Source: Symbiodinium natans (Eukaryota > Sar > Dinophyceae > Suessiales > Symbiodiniaceae). From it: a DNA stretch of 62,000 nt. The stretch is taken from NCBI GenBank assembly GCA_905221605.1, contig CAJNDS010002517.1:142501-204500 (forward strand). Direction: 5' to 3'. The notes under the pieces were generated by a model, which saw only the letters and a list, made by a program, of their open reading frames with translations, had not been told where the DNA came from and did no database searches. A program made the position numbers and the translations under genes. Below, piece after piece: positions 21,345 through 34,178 of the stretch (its first letter is position 1; each line of letters begins with the position of its first letter).

Positions 21345-21781
21345 CCTGAACCGTAGACCCTGAACCCTAAACCCTGAACCCTAAACCCTGAGCCCTGAAC
21401 ACTGAACCCAAACCCCCTTCACTTTCAGGAGAGGCTCCGACAGAGCTGCATGTCCTTCGGAGTTCGCCCTGCCCCTCTCGTCTCTGGTGCCCTGGCCCAC
21501 GCGTAGAGGATTGAGGTTGTACTTTTGGATGATGGTTTGGGATTGCAGGTCTGTGCAGGGTTCTGGGGTTTAGAGTTTGGGTTGAATCAGGGTCCCGAAA
21601 CCCTAAACCCTAAACCCTAAACCCTAAACCCTAAACCCTAAACTGTGTTTACCAAGCGGACACACCATCATAGCATTTTCAAACCCAGATCATCCGCTTT
21701 TGCAGCACTCTGCAGGAAGTTCGAGCCGAAGTTTTGGGGCTTCTTCGGGTTTAGACTGGAGCCCGCAGTACTGTGCTTGAA

Positions 21782-21962
21782 GCCTAACCTAAAACCCTAA
21801 AACCCCAAAACCCTAAAACCCTAAAACCCTAAAACCCTAAAACCCTAAAACCCTAAAACCCTAAAACCCTAAAACCCTAAAACCCTAAAACCCTAAAACC
21901 CCAAAACCCTAAAACCCTAAGACCCTAAAACCCTAAATCCCTAAAACCCTAAAACCCTAGAC
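21782..21962 (-). repeat. CCCTAAAA 8-mer telomere-variant array
   Basis: About 22 units of CCCTAAAA (one extra A compared with the canonical heptamer), homogeneous over about 150 bp with a few ACCCC and AGACCC variants. Confidence 0.95.
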
Positions 21963-22493
21963 CCGAACCCCTAAACGAACCAACCAACTTAAGCCCACCC
22001 CAACCCACCCCCAAATCCCGTGCGTGTCTTTAGGAGCCTCAGCATGTTCCTTGCCTTAATTTAGGGTTTAGGGGGTTAGGGATTTGGGGTTTAGGGGTTT
22101 AGGGGTTTAGGGTTTAGGGTTTAGGGTTTAGGGTTTGGGGTTTCAACACCGGCTCCCCAACCCCAGACTGACCAAAACGGCATCCCCCTGAGCCCCAACC
22201 CCGAGCCCCCCCCTCCCCCTCCCGAAGCCCTAAACCCTAAACCCTAAACCCTAAACCCTAAACCCTAAACCCTAAACCTAAACTCCCCCAAGCCTCAACC
22301 CTAAACTCTTTTGCTCCCCGGGCCTAAGAGGCTCGCGAAGAGAGTTGTGGGAGTCAGGTCCCCTCAATTCCTAAAACCCAAACCGCAAACCCTCAATTCC
22401 TGAACCCTAAACCCTAAACCCTAAACCCTGAACCCTAAACCCGAAACCCTCAGTTCCTTGGCCCTAAACCCTACCAAGCCCCCTTCGCCAGAC

Positions 22494-22703
22494 TGGGAGG
22501 TTCACGGGCACGTCTAAGTAGGGCTTTAGTGACTTGGGATGTTCCCCCTTATACTACCAGTCCTTTTGTCGGGAATATAGTACGGAATATAGTACCCCGT
22601 ATTAAAATCCTAAGGAATGTTAGTAGAAGGGGGAGCATCCTAAGTTGCAACCATAGTTACCCTACTTGTTACCCTACTTAAAAGTACCTATGAACCTCCA
22701 AAG
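22494..22703. mobile_element. Family-4 element carrying a nested family-5 element
   Basis: Outer termini GGGAGGTTCACGGGCACGTC and AAAGTACCTATGAACCTCC. Inside, about 22536-22652, a second inverted pair (CTTGGGATGTTCCCCCTTA and GGGGGAGCATCCTAAG) marks a family-5 copy. Non-coding. Confidence 0.75.
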
Positions 22704-24816
22704 CCCTAAACCCTCTCTACCACATATGTATATATATATATATATGCATGCTACCCCCCCCCCCCCCCCCCGTGGATCCATGGTTTTGTGGCCCTTCTAG
22801 CCTCGATCAGGATGTACATACCAAACTGAATGCCGGGAACCTTCCACATATCCTACAGAGGAGAGCCCCTAGGAGAGCCCCTAAAAAAATCTTATAGAAA
22901 CTCGCCCTATTCCCTAAATCTTGCTGCAAAATCCTCAGGAACGGGATCCCTAAATCTTATTCCCTTATTCAAATCCTAAAAAGGCTCACCCTATTTCCCT
23001 AATTTCTTTCGCTACATCCTAAAGAGCGGGATCCCTAAATTATTCCGTGAATTTTGCTCCCAAAACTTATTCCCTAAACCCTAAAGAGAGGGTCCCTGAA
23101 CCCAAAGCCCTTTTCATTTTAAGTCCTCAAGAGAGCGGGGCCCCTAAATCTTGTTCCCTAAATCGTATTGCGTAAACCATGAGGTGGGTGGCTCTCACCT
23201 CTCACAAATTTCCATAATCAAGTTGGACAGGCCCTAAAGCGGGAGGATCCCAAATCTTAGTCCCTAAATCTCTAATCTTAAAGAGGAGCGAGAGGTGCAC
23301 CCCCACGAGGCGTAGACCTTGTTATTCGTCAAATCCTAAACTAATAATAGGTGATCCCGCTCTTTAGAATGTAGCGACATCTATACCTGACAGGAAAGGA
23401 AAAGAAGAAGAACGAATATGGATCCAGGGGGGTACCATATATATATATATGTATAGGTATATACATATCTCTCTCTCTCTATATATATATATACACCTTA
23501 ATGTCCGAATTTGGCCGCTTTATTTTCAGACTTTGGGCGTGCTTTGTTCATGGGATTCTCTGGGTGGGTGGGGTTCTGTCAGAGCCGTAAATATGTCTTT
23601 ACCATAAAACTGCTCAATCCGGAGCTGCTGAACCCTAAGCCCTAATCCCTAACCCTAAACCCTAAACCCTAAACCATGCGAATCCAGGCATGCCACAGCG
23701 TACAGGGACTTCATCCACGCGCCTGGGTGGCAAGTGTCGGTTTGGGATGTTTGGACCAACGGTCCCGGTCCTCACGCGGTTTAGGGTTTAGGGTGTAGGG
23801 TTTAGGGTTTAGGTTTTGGGGTGTAGGGTTTAGGGTTTAGAGTTTAGGGTTTAGGGTGTAGGGTTTAGGGTTTAGGGCTTAGGGTTTAGGGTTTAGGGTG
23901 GCTTCGTTCCGTTGGCTGGTGGAGGTCGTCGTGGGACTGCTGGGCATCGGAGCCCTACACCTCTAGAAGCCCTGGCAGATTGCAACCGGCGGCGAAGTGT
24001 CTGCGATGAGAACGAAAACTCAGCATCCCAAGCTGAGATCCGATTTTGGGTTTGGGCTTTGTCAAGGCGAGAACCCCTCAGTGTTGCTTTCTTGTTTGGG
24101 GAGGTGTGGTTAACTTATCTTAAGGGCGGGGTAGTTACCCTTTTCTGAGCTGACCCCGGGTTCCTGCAACAGAAGCCCTGAACGACATTGCCCTGAGTTG
24201 CTTAAGCTTCATACCCTCTCAGAGCTACACATTTAGCTTCTCACGTATATGCCTTTTTGTGGGAGTGAATGCACCGCCTCGACAGCGAACCGAACTCTTT
24301 CGTTCCGACCAAATCGTCCTAAACCCTAAACCCTAAGCCCTATAATCCCTGAACCCTGAACCCTAGAATCCCTAAACCCTGATCCCTGAACCCTAAACCT
24401 ATCAAACCTGTTTGATCCATGTTTGGAACTGGGCCACCTTGACAAAGCAACCTTGTACGCCCTTGAGGCCTAAACCTTCGGGTTTTGAATGACCCTCACC
24501 CTAGAAACCTGATAAACCCTAGAAAAAACCGTAAGCCCTTAAAAAGCCTATAAACCCTATATAAACCCTACAGACACCTAAAAACACCTAAACTCTAAAC
24601 CTTTTGAATGAAGCTGAACCCCAGAGCACTCCCCAGCCAGCCTCAGCAAGCAAAACTCCTTCGGATCACGAACCCTGAACTCCGATCATACAGAATCCGC
24701 ACATCCGAGCCAACGTTCCACGTCCGAGAAGAACTGAGGGTTTAGGGTTTTGGGTTTAGGGTTTAGGGTTTAGGGTTTAGGGACACAGCAAGGCTCACTG
24801 TCGAAAGACCTTGCTG

Positions 24817-27335
24817 ATGGAGGCAGGCGAACCAGGTTCAATGCTACACGCTAATGGAGCTGGCTTGTGTCGGAGAGCGGTTGCCGAGCGTGCCACAAGG
24901 GACACGCCAGCCCAGGCCATCGCTGCCTGCGCAAGGACCACGCAATGGCAAGCTGGAGTCCGAATGCTGGTGGATATACTAGCATCAGGGACAGTGCCGA
25001 ACGTCTACAGCTTCAGTGCCGCCATCACAGCTTGCGAGAAGGGTCGGCAATGGCAGATGGGACTTCATTTTCTTTCGCTGATGCCCATGGCCAGAGTTGT
25101 GCCAAACGAAATCAGCTTCAATGCCGGCATCAGCGCTTGTGAGAAAGGTGGTGAGTGGCAGATGGCCCTGCATTTGCTTTCGCAAATGCCGAGGACCAGG
25201 CTTTCGCCAAACGTTCGCAGCTTCAGTGCTGGCATCAGCGCCTGTGAAAAAGGTGGAGAGTGGCAGATGGCCCTGCACTTGCTGTTGCAGATGTTGGCGG
25301 CCAGAGTTGCACCAAACGAGATCACCTGTTCGGCCGCTATCAGCGCCTGTGAGAAAGGTGGTGAGTGGCAGGTGGCGCTGCAGCTGCTGTCGCAGATGCC
25401 GACCGCCCGACTTGTGCCAAACGAAATCAGCTTCAATGCTGGGATCAGCGCGTGTGAGAAAGGGGGCGAATGGCAGATGGCCTTGCATTTGCTTTCGCAA
25501 ATGCCGAGGACCAGGCTTTTGCCAAACGTGCGCAGCTTCAGTGCTGGCATCAGCGCCTGTGAGAAAGGTGGTGAGTGGCAGTTGGCGCTGCTTTTGCTTT
25601 CGCAGATGTCCTTCACCAGAGTCGTGCCAAACGAGATCAGCTTCAATGCCGGCATCAGCGCCTGTGAGAAAGCTGGCGAGTGGGAGATGGGCCTGCATTT
25701 GATTTCGGAAATGCCGACTGCCCGACTTGGACCAAACGTTCGCAGCTTCAATGCCGGCATCAGCGCCTGTGAGAAAGCTGGTCAGTGGCAGATGGCCCTG
25801 CATTTACTTTCGGAAATGCCGTCTGCCAGACTTGGGCCAAATGAAATCAGCTTTAATGCCGGGATCAGCGCGTGTGAGAAAGGGGGCGAATGGCAGATGG
25901 CCTTGCATTTGCTTTCGCAAATGCCGAGGACCAGGCTTTTGCCAAACGTGCGCAGCTTCAGTGCTGGCATCAGCGCCTGTGAGAAAGGTGGTGAGTGGCA
26001 GTTGGCGCTGCTTTTGCTTTCGCAGATGTCCTTCACCAGAGTCGTGCCAAACGAGATCAGCTTCAATGCCGGCATCAGCGCCTGTGAGAAAGCTGGCGAG
26101 TGGGAGATGGGCCTGCATTTGATTTCGGAAATGCCGACTGCCCGACTTGGCCAAACCAAGTCAGCTTCAATGCCGGCATCAGCGCCTGTGAGAAAGGTGG
26201 TGAGTGGCAGATGGCCCTGCATTTACTTTCGGAAATGCCGACTGCCAGACTTTTGCCAAACGAAATCAGCTTCAATGCCAGCATCAGCGCTTGTGAGAAA
26301 GGTGGTGAGTGGCGGATGGCCCTGCAGTTGCTGTCGCACATGTCGACCGTCCGACTTGTGCCAAACGAAATCAGCTTCACTGCCGGCATCAGCGCTTGTG
26401 AGAAAGGTGGCAAATGGCAGATGGCTCTGTGTTTGCTTTCGCAAATGCCGGGGGCCAGGCTTTTGCCAAACGTGCGCAGCTTCAGTGCTGGCATCAGCGC
26501 CTGTGAGAAAGGTGGCGAGTGGCAGAAGGCTCTGTGTTTGCTTTCGCAGATGCTGACAGCCAGAGTTGCGCCAAATGAGATCACCATTTCTGCTGCCATC
26601 AGCGCATGTGAGAAAGGTGGTGAGTGGCAGATGGCCCTGCATGTACTTTCGGAAATGCCGACTGCCAGACTTTTGCCAGACGAAATCAGCTTCAATGCCA
26701 GCATCAGCGCTTGTGAGAAAGGTGGTGAGTGGCGGATGGCCCTGCAGTTGCTGTCGCACATGTCGACCGTCCGACTTGTGCCAAACGAAATCAGCTTCAC
26801 TGCCGGCATCAGCGCTTGTGAGAAAGGTGGCAAATGGCAGATGGCTCTGTGTTTGCTTTCGCAAATGCCGGGGGCCAGGCTTTTGCCAAACGTGCGCAGC
26901 TTCAGTGCTGGCATCAGCGCCTGTGAGAAAGGTGGCGAGTGGCAGAAGGCTCTGTGTTTGCTTTCGCAGATGCTGACAGCCAGAGTTGCGCCAAATGAGA
27001 TCACCATTTCTGCTGCCATCAGCGCATGTGAGAAAGGTGATGAGTGGCGGATTGCCGTGCAGTTGCTATCGCAGATGCCGACCGCCCGACTTGTGCCAAG
27101 CGAAATCAGCTTCAATGCCAGCATCAGCGCTTGTGAGAAAGGTGGCGAATGGCAGATGGCTCTGCATTTGTTATCGCAAATGTCGAGCGCGAGGCATGTG
27201 CCAGACCAAATCACGTTTTCTGCCGGCGTCAGTGCTTGTGAGAAAGGTGGTGAGCGGCGGACGATCCTGCGCTTGCTGTCACAGACGCGGGCTCAGTTTT
27301 GCCGTCGGCACACGTGCCTCCGAGATCAACCCTAA
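24817..27335 (+). CDS. PPR protein 5, frameshifted, with 420-bp internal duplications
   Basis: The largest PPR array here, about 838 residues if one missing base is allowed for. The N-terminus (MEAGEPGSMLHANGAGLCRR) is followed by about 23 35-residue motifs. The frame runs to about 26150, where one base is missing compared with the copy 420 bp upstream (CTTGGCCAAAC against CTTGGACCAAAC); PPR coding then continues in another frame to 27335. Two blocks are repeated at exactly 420 bp (four motifs): 25441-25730 with 25861-26150, and 26223-26640 with 26643-27060. The stop is CAA-CCC-TAA, formed by the adjoining CCCTAAA-type repeat. It may be a recent pseudogene, or the frameshift may be an assembly or sequencing error in near-identical repeats. 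Confidence 0.8.
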
Positions 27336-28940
27336 AACCCTAAATCCCTAAGTGCCTGAAACCCTAGATCCCTAAATCCCTAAATCCCAGAACCCAAAAC
27401 CCTAAAACCCTAGAACCCGAAACCCTCAACCCTAGACCCTAAACCCTGAAAAACTCATAAAACCCTATAAAACCCTATCAAACAACCTTATAAGACCCTA
27501 TAAACCCCTATATCAGCCCATTTTGGGGACGGCGTACGTCGCCATGGCTTGAGCTTCTTCGGCATGTGATGGCAGAGGACACTTGGCACAGGGTCTGCTA
27601 GGGTTTAGGGTTTAGGGTTTAGGGTTGAGGGTTTAGGGTTTAGGGTTTAGGGTTTAGGGATTAGGGCAGGCCTGGAGGGGCCTAATTGGGGCCTCATTCC
27701 CTTAGGGCCTCATTCCCTTCTTTTAGGGTTTAGGGTGTAGGGTTTGGGGTTTAGGGTTTAGGGTTTAGGGTTACTAGGACTCGGAGAAGGCCTCTGTTTC
27801 CTTTCCTTTAGGGTTGGGGCCCCCTTATCATCCCCCTAAAATCAAAAGACGGCACCCATTGTATTCCTAGGTTACTCCTGGCTCACCCTAAACCCTAAAC
27901 CTAAACCCTAAACCCTAACCCTCTAGACTCCTGAGTCTAGGCTCCTGGGTCTAGGCTGCTTCCTTTCGAAATATCCCCCCCCCTCCTAGCCCGAGTCGAG
28001 ATGAGAACTGCCCCCTGCTTCGGGCCCTGGAGCAGCTTGGAAGGGATTTGAACCCTAAACCCTAAACCCTAAACCCTAAACCCTAAGCCCTAAGCCCTAA
28101 GCCCTAAACCCTAAACCCTAAGCCCTAAGCCCTAAGCCCTAAACCCTGTCAAGACTCACAGGTGGATTTTCTAGTGGGGTTTTAGCCAACGCCTTAGAGT
28201 AGGGTTTAGGGTTTAGGGTTTAGGGTTTAGGGTTTAGGGTTTAGGGTTTAGGGTTTAGGGTTGAGGGAGGTGAGGGAGGTCGTAGGGAGGGCTTAGGGGG
28301 GTTTAGGGGCTCAGTTTGGGGGCTCTGGGGGTTTCGGGGTTGTGGGGGTTTCGGGCTTAATTATCCGGCTAAGGGTTGTGGGGTTTCTAGGGTTTATAGG
28401 GTACAGAGGGTTAATGGGTTTGGGGCTTATACGGCTTATAGGGTCTACATGGTTTGCTAAACAGGTTACTTTATATACGGGTTGCTTGCTTAGGGTGAGG
28501 GTTGCGCTGGACCTGTAAACGCGCAGCTTTCGCCTGGCCTACAGCAAGGGCAATTAGCTTAGAACCTTTATCTGTCGATAGGCTACACCCTCTAAAGGTC
28601 CAGGGTTTTGGGCTTAGGGTTTATAGGGTTTAGGGCTTACTAAACCCTACACACCCGAAACCCTAACCCTAATCCACTACGTACCCTAAACGCTAAACCC
28701 TAAACCCTACACACGAAACCCTAAACCCTAAGCCCTAAACCCTAAACCCTGAACCCTAAACCCTAAACCCTAAACCCTAAATCCTAAACCCTAAACCCTA
28801 AACCCTAACACATACAAGAGCTTTCAAGAGCGCTGATCTGCATGCTGGTGAGCACGCCGTTGCATGTGACCGGGGGTGGGGTGGAAAGCTCATGTGAGCA
28901 GTTAGGGCTGGATTTTGGAGGTCTGCACTTTAAGGGTTTG

Positions 28941-29033
28941 GGGGTTTAGGGTTTAGGGTTTAGGGTTTAGGGTTTAGGGTTTAGGGTTTAGGGTTTAGGG
29001 TTTAGGGTTTAGGGTTTAGGGTTTAGGGTTTAG
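28941..29033 (+). repeat. TTTAGGG telomere-type array
   Basis: About 13 perfect TTTAGGG units, ending abruptly in unique sequence. Confidence 0.95.
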
Positions 29034-30028
29034 GCTGCAGGTCGAACTAGATTCCAACCTTCGAAGCATCTCCACGCACTCTCCGCCCCCTCCCGATTGT
29101 TTGGATCTTTAGGGATTGCGGCTGCCTCAGGCAACGCCTCACAGAAGCCCGGAGTCTGTTTCAGTGCCCAGAGGCTTAGGGTTTAGGGTTTAGGGTTTAC
29201 ACCCTAAGTCTTAAGCCCTGAACCCCAAACCCTACGTCCTACACCCTAAACCCCCCACTAAGATCCAACGATTGAGGGGCTTACGGCCGTGGCTTTGGGT
29301 ATTCTTAAAGTTTGGTGAGCCGCCCCCACAAGCCCTAAGCCCTAAGCCCTAAACCCTAAACCCTGAACCCTGCATGTTGGGGTAGACGTATCCCATATGC
29401 ATGGCGTCGGCTCTCGTTAGGGTACAGATGTTGCTCCAACTGTTGCTGTTGCAGCGTTCTTCATGGGCCACTGCACACGTAAGGGCAGCTGCCCTCAACA
29501 GCAGGAGTTTTTCCACGTGCTTGACGTTTCTTGAGTGAGATACCTTTAGTTTAGGACAAACTGGACTCAGGGCCATGGCCTAACGCCTGCATGCTGCATG
29601 CGTGAGTGCGTGCATAGCATGACGACATGTGCCTTCGAGAAGAGATTCCTACGTCTCGAGCTTGCAAGGTCTTCCATGTCAACCCTAAACCCTAAGCCCT
29701 AAAATGGGCCTTCTCCCTCTCCCTCCCCCTCTCCCTCTCTGTATTTCTTTCAGTCCTCCTCTGCACCCAAGCCTCGAGACCGTGACCCAAACCCTAAACC
29801 CGAAACCCTAAACCTCTTAAAACGTTCACAAAATATGTTAATTATTATGATACTGAGCTCATGGGGTATTATGGTTGTCGTATGACATTTTGGTTTCATC
29901 ATATAATTTCCGAGGATGATAACAAAGGTTTAGGCTTAGAAGCTTGTTTTTTGGCAACATGCGCTGAAGACTTCTTCCTGACCTCATGGAGCTGAAAAAA
30001 ACAAGTGCTCTGCAACACCCACCGCCAC

Positions 30029-30145
30029 ACCATCATTATCATCATCATCATCATCATCATCCTCATCATCATCGTCATCATCATCATCATCCTCATCATC
30101 ATCACCATCATCATCATCAGCAGCAGTAGTAGCAGCAGCAGCAGC
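30029..30145. repeat. ATC/AGC trinucleotide microsatellite
   Basis: (ATC)n with CTC and GTC interruptions changes into (AGC)n. The polyaspartate and polymethionine frames over it are artefacts of the repeat. Confidence 0.95.
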
Positions 30146-31196
30146 GTGCAGACCCCAAACGCCCTTCAAACCCATAGCAAAAGGAATCGGAATAATCGTT
30201 ACGAATAGTATTCCCTTACGGTCCCTCTATCATTATACCATTATAAGCCCCCCAAAAAAACCCTATACTAGTGATTTAGGCCCCTATATGACCCTGTATG
30301 CACCTAAAGACCAAAACCCTTACCAACTCGGCCTTGTGATGGAAACACTAAACCCTGAGCACTGAAGCCCCAAACCCCTAACTCTAAACCCTAAAACTCC
30401 TAAGCCCTTACAACCACGAATCGTTTTAAACCTGCCGGGTGACTGGGATGCGGGAATCCCACCATGGGCTGGAGAGGCTTTGCGAACCTCGCATGCCACC
30501 CACTTCGTGGCCAGCTGCCAGGGGGGGGGGGATATCTGCATGGGTTTTTTGGGGGGGCTTAGTACCCTAAACCCTAAACCGCGTATGGTTCGGGTATTGA
30601 GGCCTATGCTAGGAGAGATGGGCCCACTGTCTCCCGAGTTACTGCCCCTTCGCCTGGCGACTTGGCAAGCTCAGCGTGCAACCGGAGGGAAATGACGACC
30701 TCTATACTTTCAGGGTTCAGGGAAGGTTCAGGGTTTAGGGGCTTAAAGCAGATGGCGCTTGTGGCATTTACCATAAGAAGCCCCAACTGGCCCGATGGGG
30801 CCGGTACACGACCTGCTCAAGCTTCAATTCAGGGTTTGCTCCTTGTAGAAGTTACAGTTAGGGCCGAGGGTAGTACGGCTGCACGTAGCCTAGGCACCTG
30901 AACTCTACCGCCCGTGTATGACCCTATCAACCCTACAGCCCGCACCCTAAACCCCAAACAGGGTTTCTGGTGTACGGAGCATACCATGGCTGCCCTGCTG
31001 CTGTGTTGCCTTTGAAACACACCTGGAAGCCCTAAAACACTTATGCCCCACAACCCTTTGTAGTGCTGTACTGTAACTTGGGATCCTTAGCTTTTTTGGG
31101 TTTATTGGGTTTCTTAATGTTTCTTAATATGGCAGCTAAAAATTTAATTGTAAGCTACCCTTCTGAGTGCAGCCAAGCACCCTTAACCCTGACCCC

Positions 31197-31310
31197 TACC
31201 TTGGGGACTAAATGAACCCTAAAAGGGTTTTTGGTTCATATACCTTAATATGAATTATAGTAGTCAGGGTATATGACCCCAATTTTAGGGTTCATTTCGT
31301 CCCCAAGGTA
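31197..31310. mobile_element. Family-2 MITE with long terminal inverted repeats
   Basis: CCTTGGGGACTAAATGAACC is mirrored at the other end by its complement with one mismatch, extending about 26 bp including CCCTAAAA. TA dinucleotides flank both sides. About 110 bp, non-coding; near-identical to the copy at 37237. Confidence 0.88.
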
Positions 31311-32634
31311 AAGCCCTAAGCCATGAAACCCCAAAGCCTAGGGTTTGTGGGGTTTAGGGTTTAGGGTTTAGGGTTTAGGGTTTAGGGTTTAGGGTTTAGG
31401 GTTTAGGGTTTAGGGCTAGGCCCCCAGAAACGCTGCCTGGCTCCCAGCGTATCAAACGCGGCCTTCTGTAAGCGGTCTTCGCCTTTTTTTACAGCCGGCA
31501 GCTTAGATTGGGAGCCAATGCGCGGACGATGGATTTGGGTTGCTTAGGGGTACTTGTAGAGGGTAATTCTGGGGGCCTAGCCCTAAACCCTAAACCCTAA
31601 ACCCTAAACCCTAAACCCTAAACCCTAAACCCTAAACCCCACAAACCCTAATAAAACCTTAACCCCTACGGCTTAGGTTTCGAAGCTGAAGGCCCCTTGG
31701 TTGGCCCAAAGAGCCGAGGCATCCTTTCTGTAGAGTCTTCGGGTAGCACATAAGCGTCCTTAGAGGCTCGGGGGGTTTAGGGTTTAGGGTTTAGGGTTTA
31801 GGGTTTAGGGTTTAGGGTCTAGGGTTCAGGGTTTAGGGTTTAGGGTGCCCTAATGTTTAGAGGGTTTAGAGGGTTTGCAGGGTTTAGAGGGTTTAGAGGG
31901 TGTAGAGGGTGTAGAGGGTTTAGAGGGTTTAGAGGGTTTAGGGTTGTTCCCTTAAAAGCCCTTTAAACCAAAAGCGTACCACAGGTTACTCTCGGGTCCA
32001 GTCATAGGCCGCAGCCTCAAAGAAGAAGCAGCTGCATCTTGGCTTTTGGTGGCTTTCAATGGGGGGCTGTTGTTTCGCGTGTTGCGGTCCCTAGTCAAAG
32101 ACGACACCGTATACGGTTCTGGGGGTGTTTAGGGCGTAAAGCCCTATAAAGCCTTAACCCTAAACCCTAAACCCTAAACCCTAACCAGGCACTCCGGGCG
32201 CCATACCTCCTCCTCCTCCTTGCGATGCCCAATCCCTTACTCAATTTCCCAAGACTTAGTTCCCAAAACCCAAACCAAAGCCCCAAGCCCTAAACCCTAA
32301 AAGTTTCAGGGTTTAGAGTTTAGGGTTTAGTTTTTAGGGTTTAGGGTTTAGAAGGGTTTAGGGTTAAAGCCCACACACCTAAACCTGAAACAAAAGCTAA
32401 ACGAATTTGTTGTCGTTCTCTTTTATTCGTTCTTTTTATTGCCGCCCGCCCCACGGCCCGTTGAATCCAGGACCCAGCATGTACGGCCACATCCACATCA
32501 TTCTGAAAGACCTGGTGCCTCTCCGCAAAAAGTGTAAACTCTATACTCTATATAACCCCCTGAGCCCGATGATAAACCCCTAAACCCCAAACTTGGGATT
32601 TCAAGGGTAGAGCCCTAATCGTTACGCATATACA

Positions 32635-32931
32635 TACGTACGTACATACATGCATGCATACAGACATACAGACATACATGCATGCATACATACATACAGA
32701 CGTACATACATATATACACACATGCATACATACATATTATATATATATATATACGTATATATACACACACTTTCACATCTACACCTACATCTACATCTAC
32801 ATCTACATCTACATCTACATCTACATCTACATCTACAGACACACATACACATACATATACATATACATCTACATATGCAGATACACATACACATACATAT
32901 ACATATACATATGCATATGCATATACATATT

Positions 32932-33007
<76 letters not shown>

Positions 33008-33045
33008 CGTGTGTGTGTACATATATATATATATGTACATACGGG
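32635..33045. repeat. Compound CATA/ATCTAC/CATATA microsatellite
   Basis: Three successive simple repeats: imperfect CATA units, about ten ACATCT hexamers (32777-32836), and about 25 CATATA hexamers (32840-33010). All long frames here are low-complexity artefacts. Confidence 0.95.
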
Positions 33046-33233
33046 TCCTTAATGGGGATTATCGTACCCCCCCCCCCCCCCCCCAATCATAATCCCTATT
33101 AAAGACTGTTAGTTAAGGGGGAACATGCCAACCCTAAACCCTCAACCCTAAACCCTAGACCCTAAACCCTAAACCCTAAACCCTACACCCTAAACCCTAA
33201 ACCCTACACCCTAAACCCTAAACCCTAAACCCC

Positions 33234-33338
33234 GAGCCGGTAAGCCCCGAGGTGCTTGAGGCCTTCGACCACAAGGTCTGGGACGCGATCCTGCGACGGG
33301 CAGAGGTGGAGGAAGACGTGATTCTGAGCCTTGGGCTG
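33234..33338 (+). pseudogene. Coding-like fragment between telomere arrays
   Basis: An uninterrupted 35-codon island with charged, helical composition (VSPEVLEAFDHKVWDAILRR, then AEVEEDV) flanked directly by CCCTAAA and TTTAGGG arrays. Source gene not recognised. Confidence 0.4.
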
Positions 33339-33947
33339 TGTAGGGTTTAGGGTTTAGGGTTTAGGGTTTAGGGTTTAGGGCTTAGGGTTTAGGGTTTCGG
33401 GCTGTGTAGGGTTTGGGGTTTTCGGGGTGTAGGGAAGCTTCGGCTTTAGGGTTTAGGGTTTAGGGTTTAGGGTTTATAGGGTTTAGGGTTTAGGGTTTAC
33501 GGTTTAGTCCGAGCATCTGTTTAATTGGCCCCCCCCCCCCCCCCAATAAGAAAGGCAGGGTTCCGCAATAGTTGGACCATGGCCCTGTATTGATTCTCTG
33601 TTTAAAACAATACGAATGTATTGAAAACAATAGGAGTGTATAGAGTCTCTATTAAGACTGAATAACAAAGTAGTGACAGAAGAAAAACAGGCTTTCCGAA
33701 GGGCTGGGTTCAAAATTTTGCAACCCCCCAAAAAATCCTTTAAATGTGGTGGGTTTGCCCCATACGAAATCCACCCTAATGGAAAGTAGTCTTCCGGCGG
33801 GCTTCCGGCCAAAAAAATTTCTTTAAATGTGGGGGTATTAATTAAACAGATGCTCGGATTAGGGTTTAGGGTTTAGGGGGTTTCCGAGCCTCTGATGAGG
33901 GTGTAGAGTTCCGGGCCTTATTTGGGGGTTTGCGGTTGAAGGGTTTA

Positions 33948-34033
33948 CCTGGGGCTCTACTTGCCTACAGTTTAGTAGTAACTACCCTTAAATAGTACGC
34001 ATACCCACAAAACTGTAGGTAAAGAGGGTCCAA
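33948..34033. mobile_element. Family-3 inverted-repeat element
   Basis: CCTGGGGCTCTACTTGCCTA pairs with ACTGTAGGTAAAGAGGGTCC. Non-coding interior. Confidence 0.72.
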
Positions 34034-34178
34034 CGTAGGGGAAAGGGCCTGGGGCTTTTTTGCGGGATTTCATCTTTTTGGTCTTTGGGGGGTTGGTTTT
34101 CGCTGCATGTTTGGGGGGTTATCGGAAAAGAGGCCTGAGGTCTAGCGGAGAGGGATTAGTGTTGTGTTTAATTGGGGT

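Larger units (their letters stand above)
21345..24816. other. Gene-free repeat region between the PPR pseudogene and gene 5
   Basis: Telomere-type arrays (21600-21645, 21782-21962, 22227-22280, 23780-23900), a nested inverted-repeat element (22494-22703), a C18 run near 22755 and (TA)n tracts at 22722 and 23439. A diffuse region (22850-23350) carries degenerate 'TCCCTAAATCTT' units. The segment just before gene 5 (24570-24810) matches 18910-19090 before gene 4. Confidence 0.75.

Noticed and set aside
6542-27351. Many long antisense and alternative-frame ORFs over the PPR genes
   Set aside because: The 105-bp repeat keeps several frames open at once. They lack independent support and their peptides are shadows of the PPR consensus.
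27773-27890. Possible further family-1 element
   Set aside because: ATTCCTAGGTTACTCCTGG resembles the right end, but the left terminus and target duplication are not convincing.
29899-30208. Polymethionine/polyaspartate ORFs
   Set aside because: Translation of an ATC/GAT trinucleotide repeat.
32615-33102. Long ORFs of His/Ile or Tyr/Val repeats
   Set aside because: Translations of simple CATATA and ATCTAC microsatellites.
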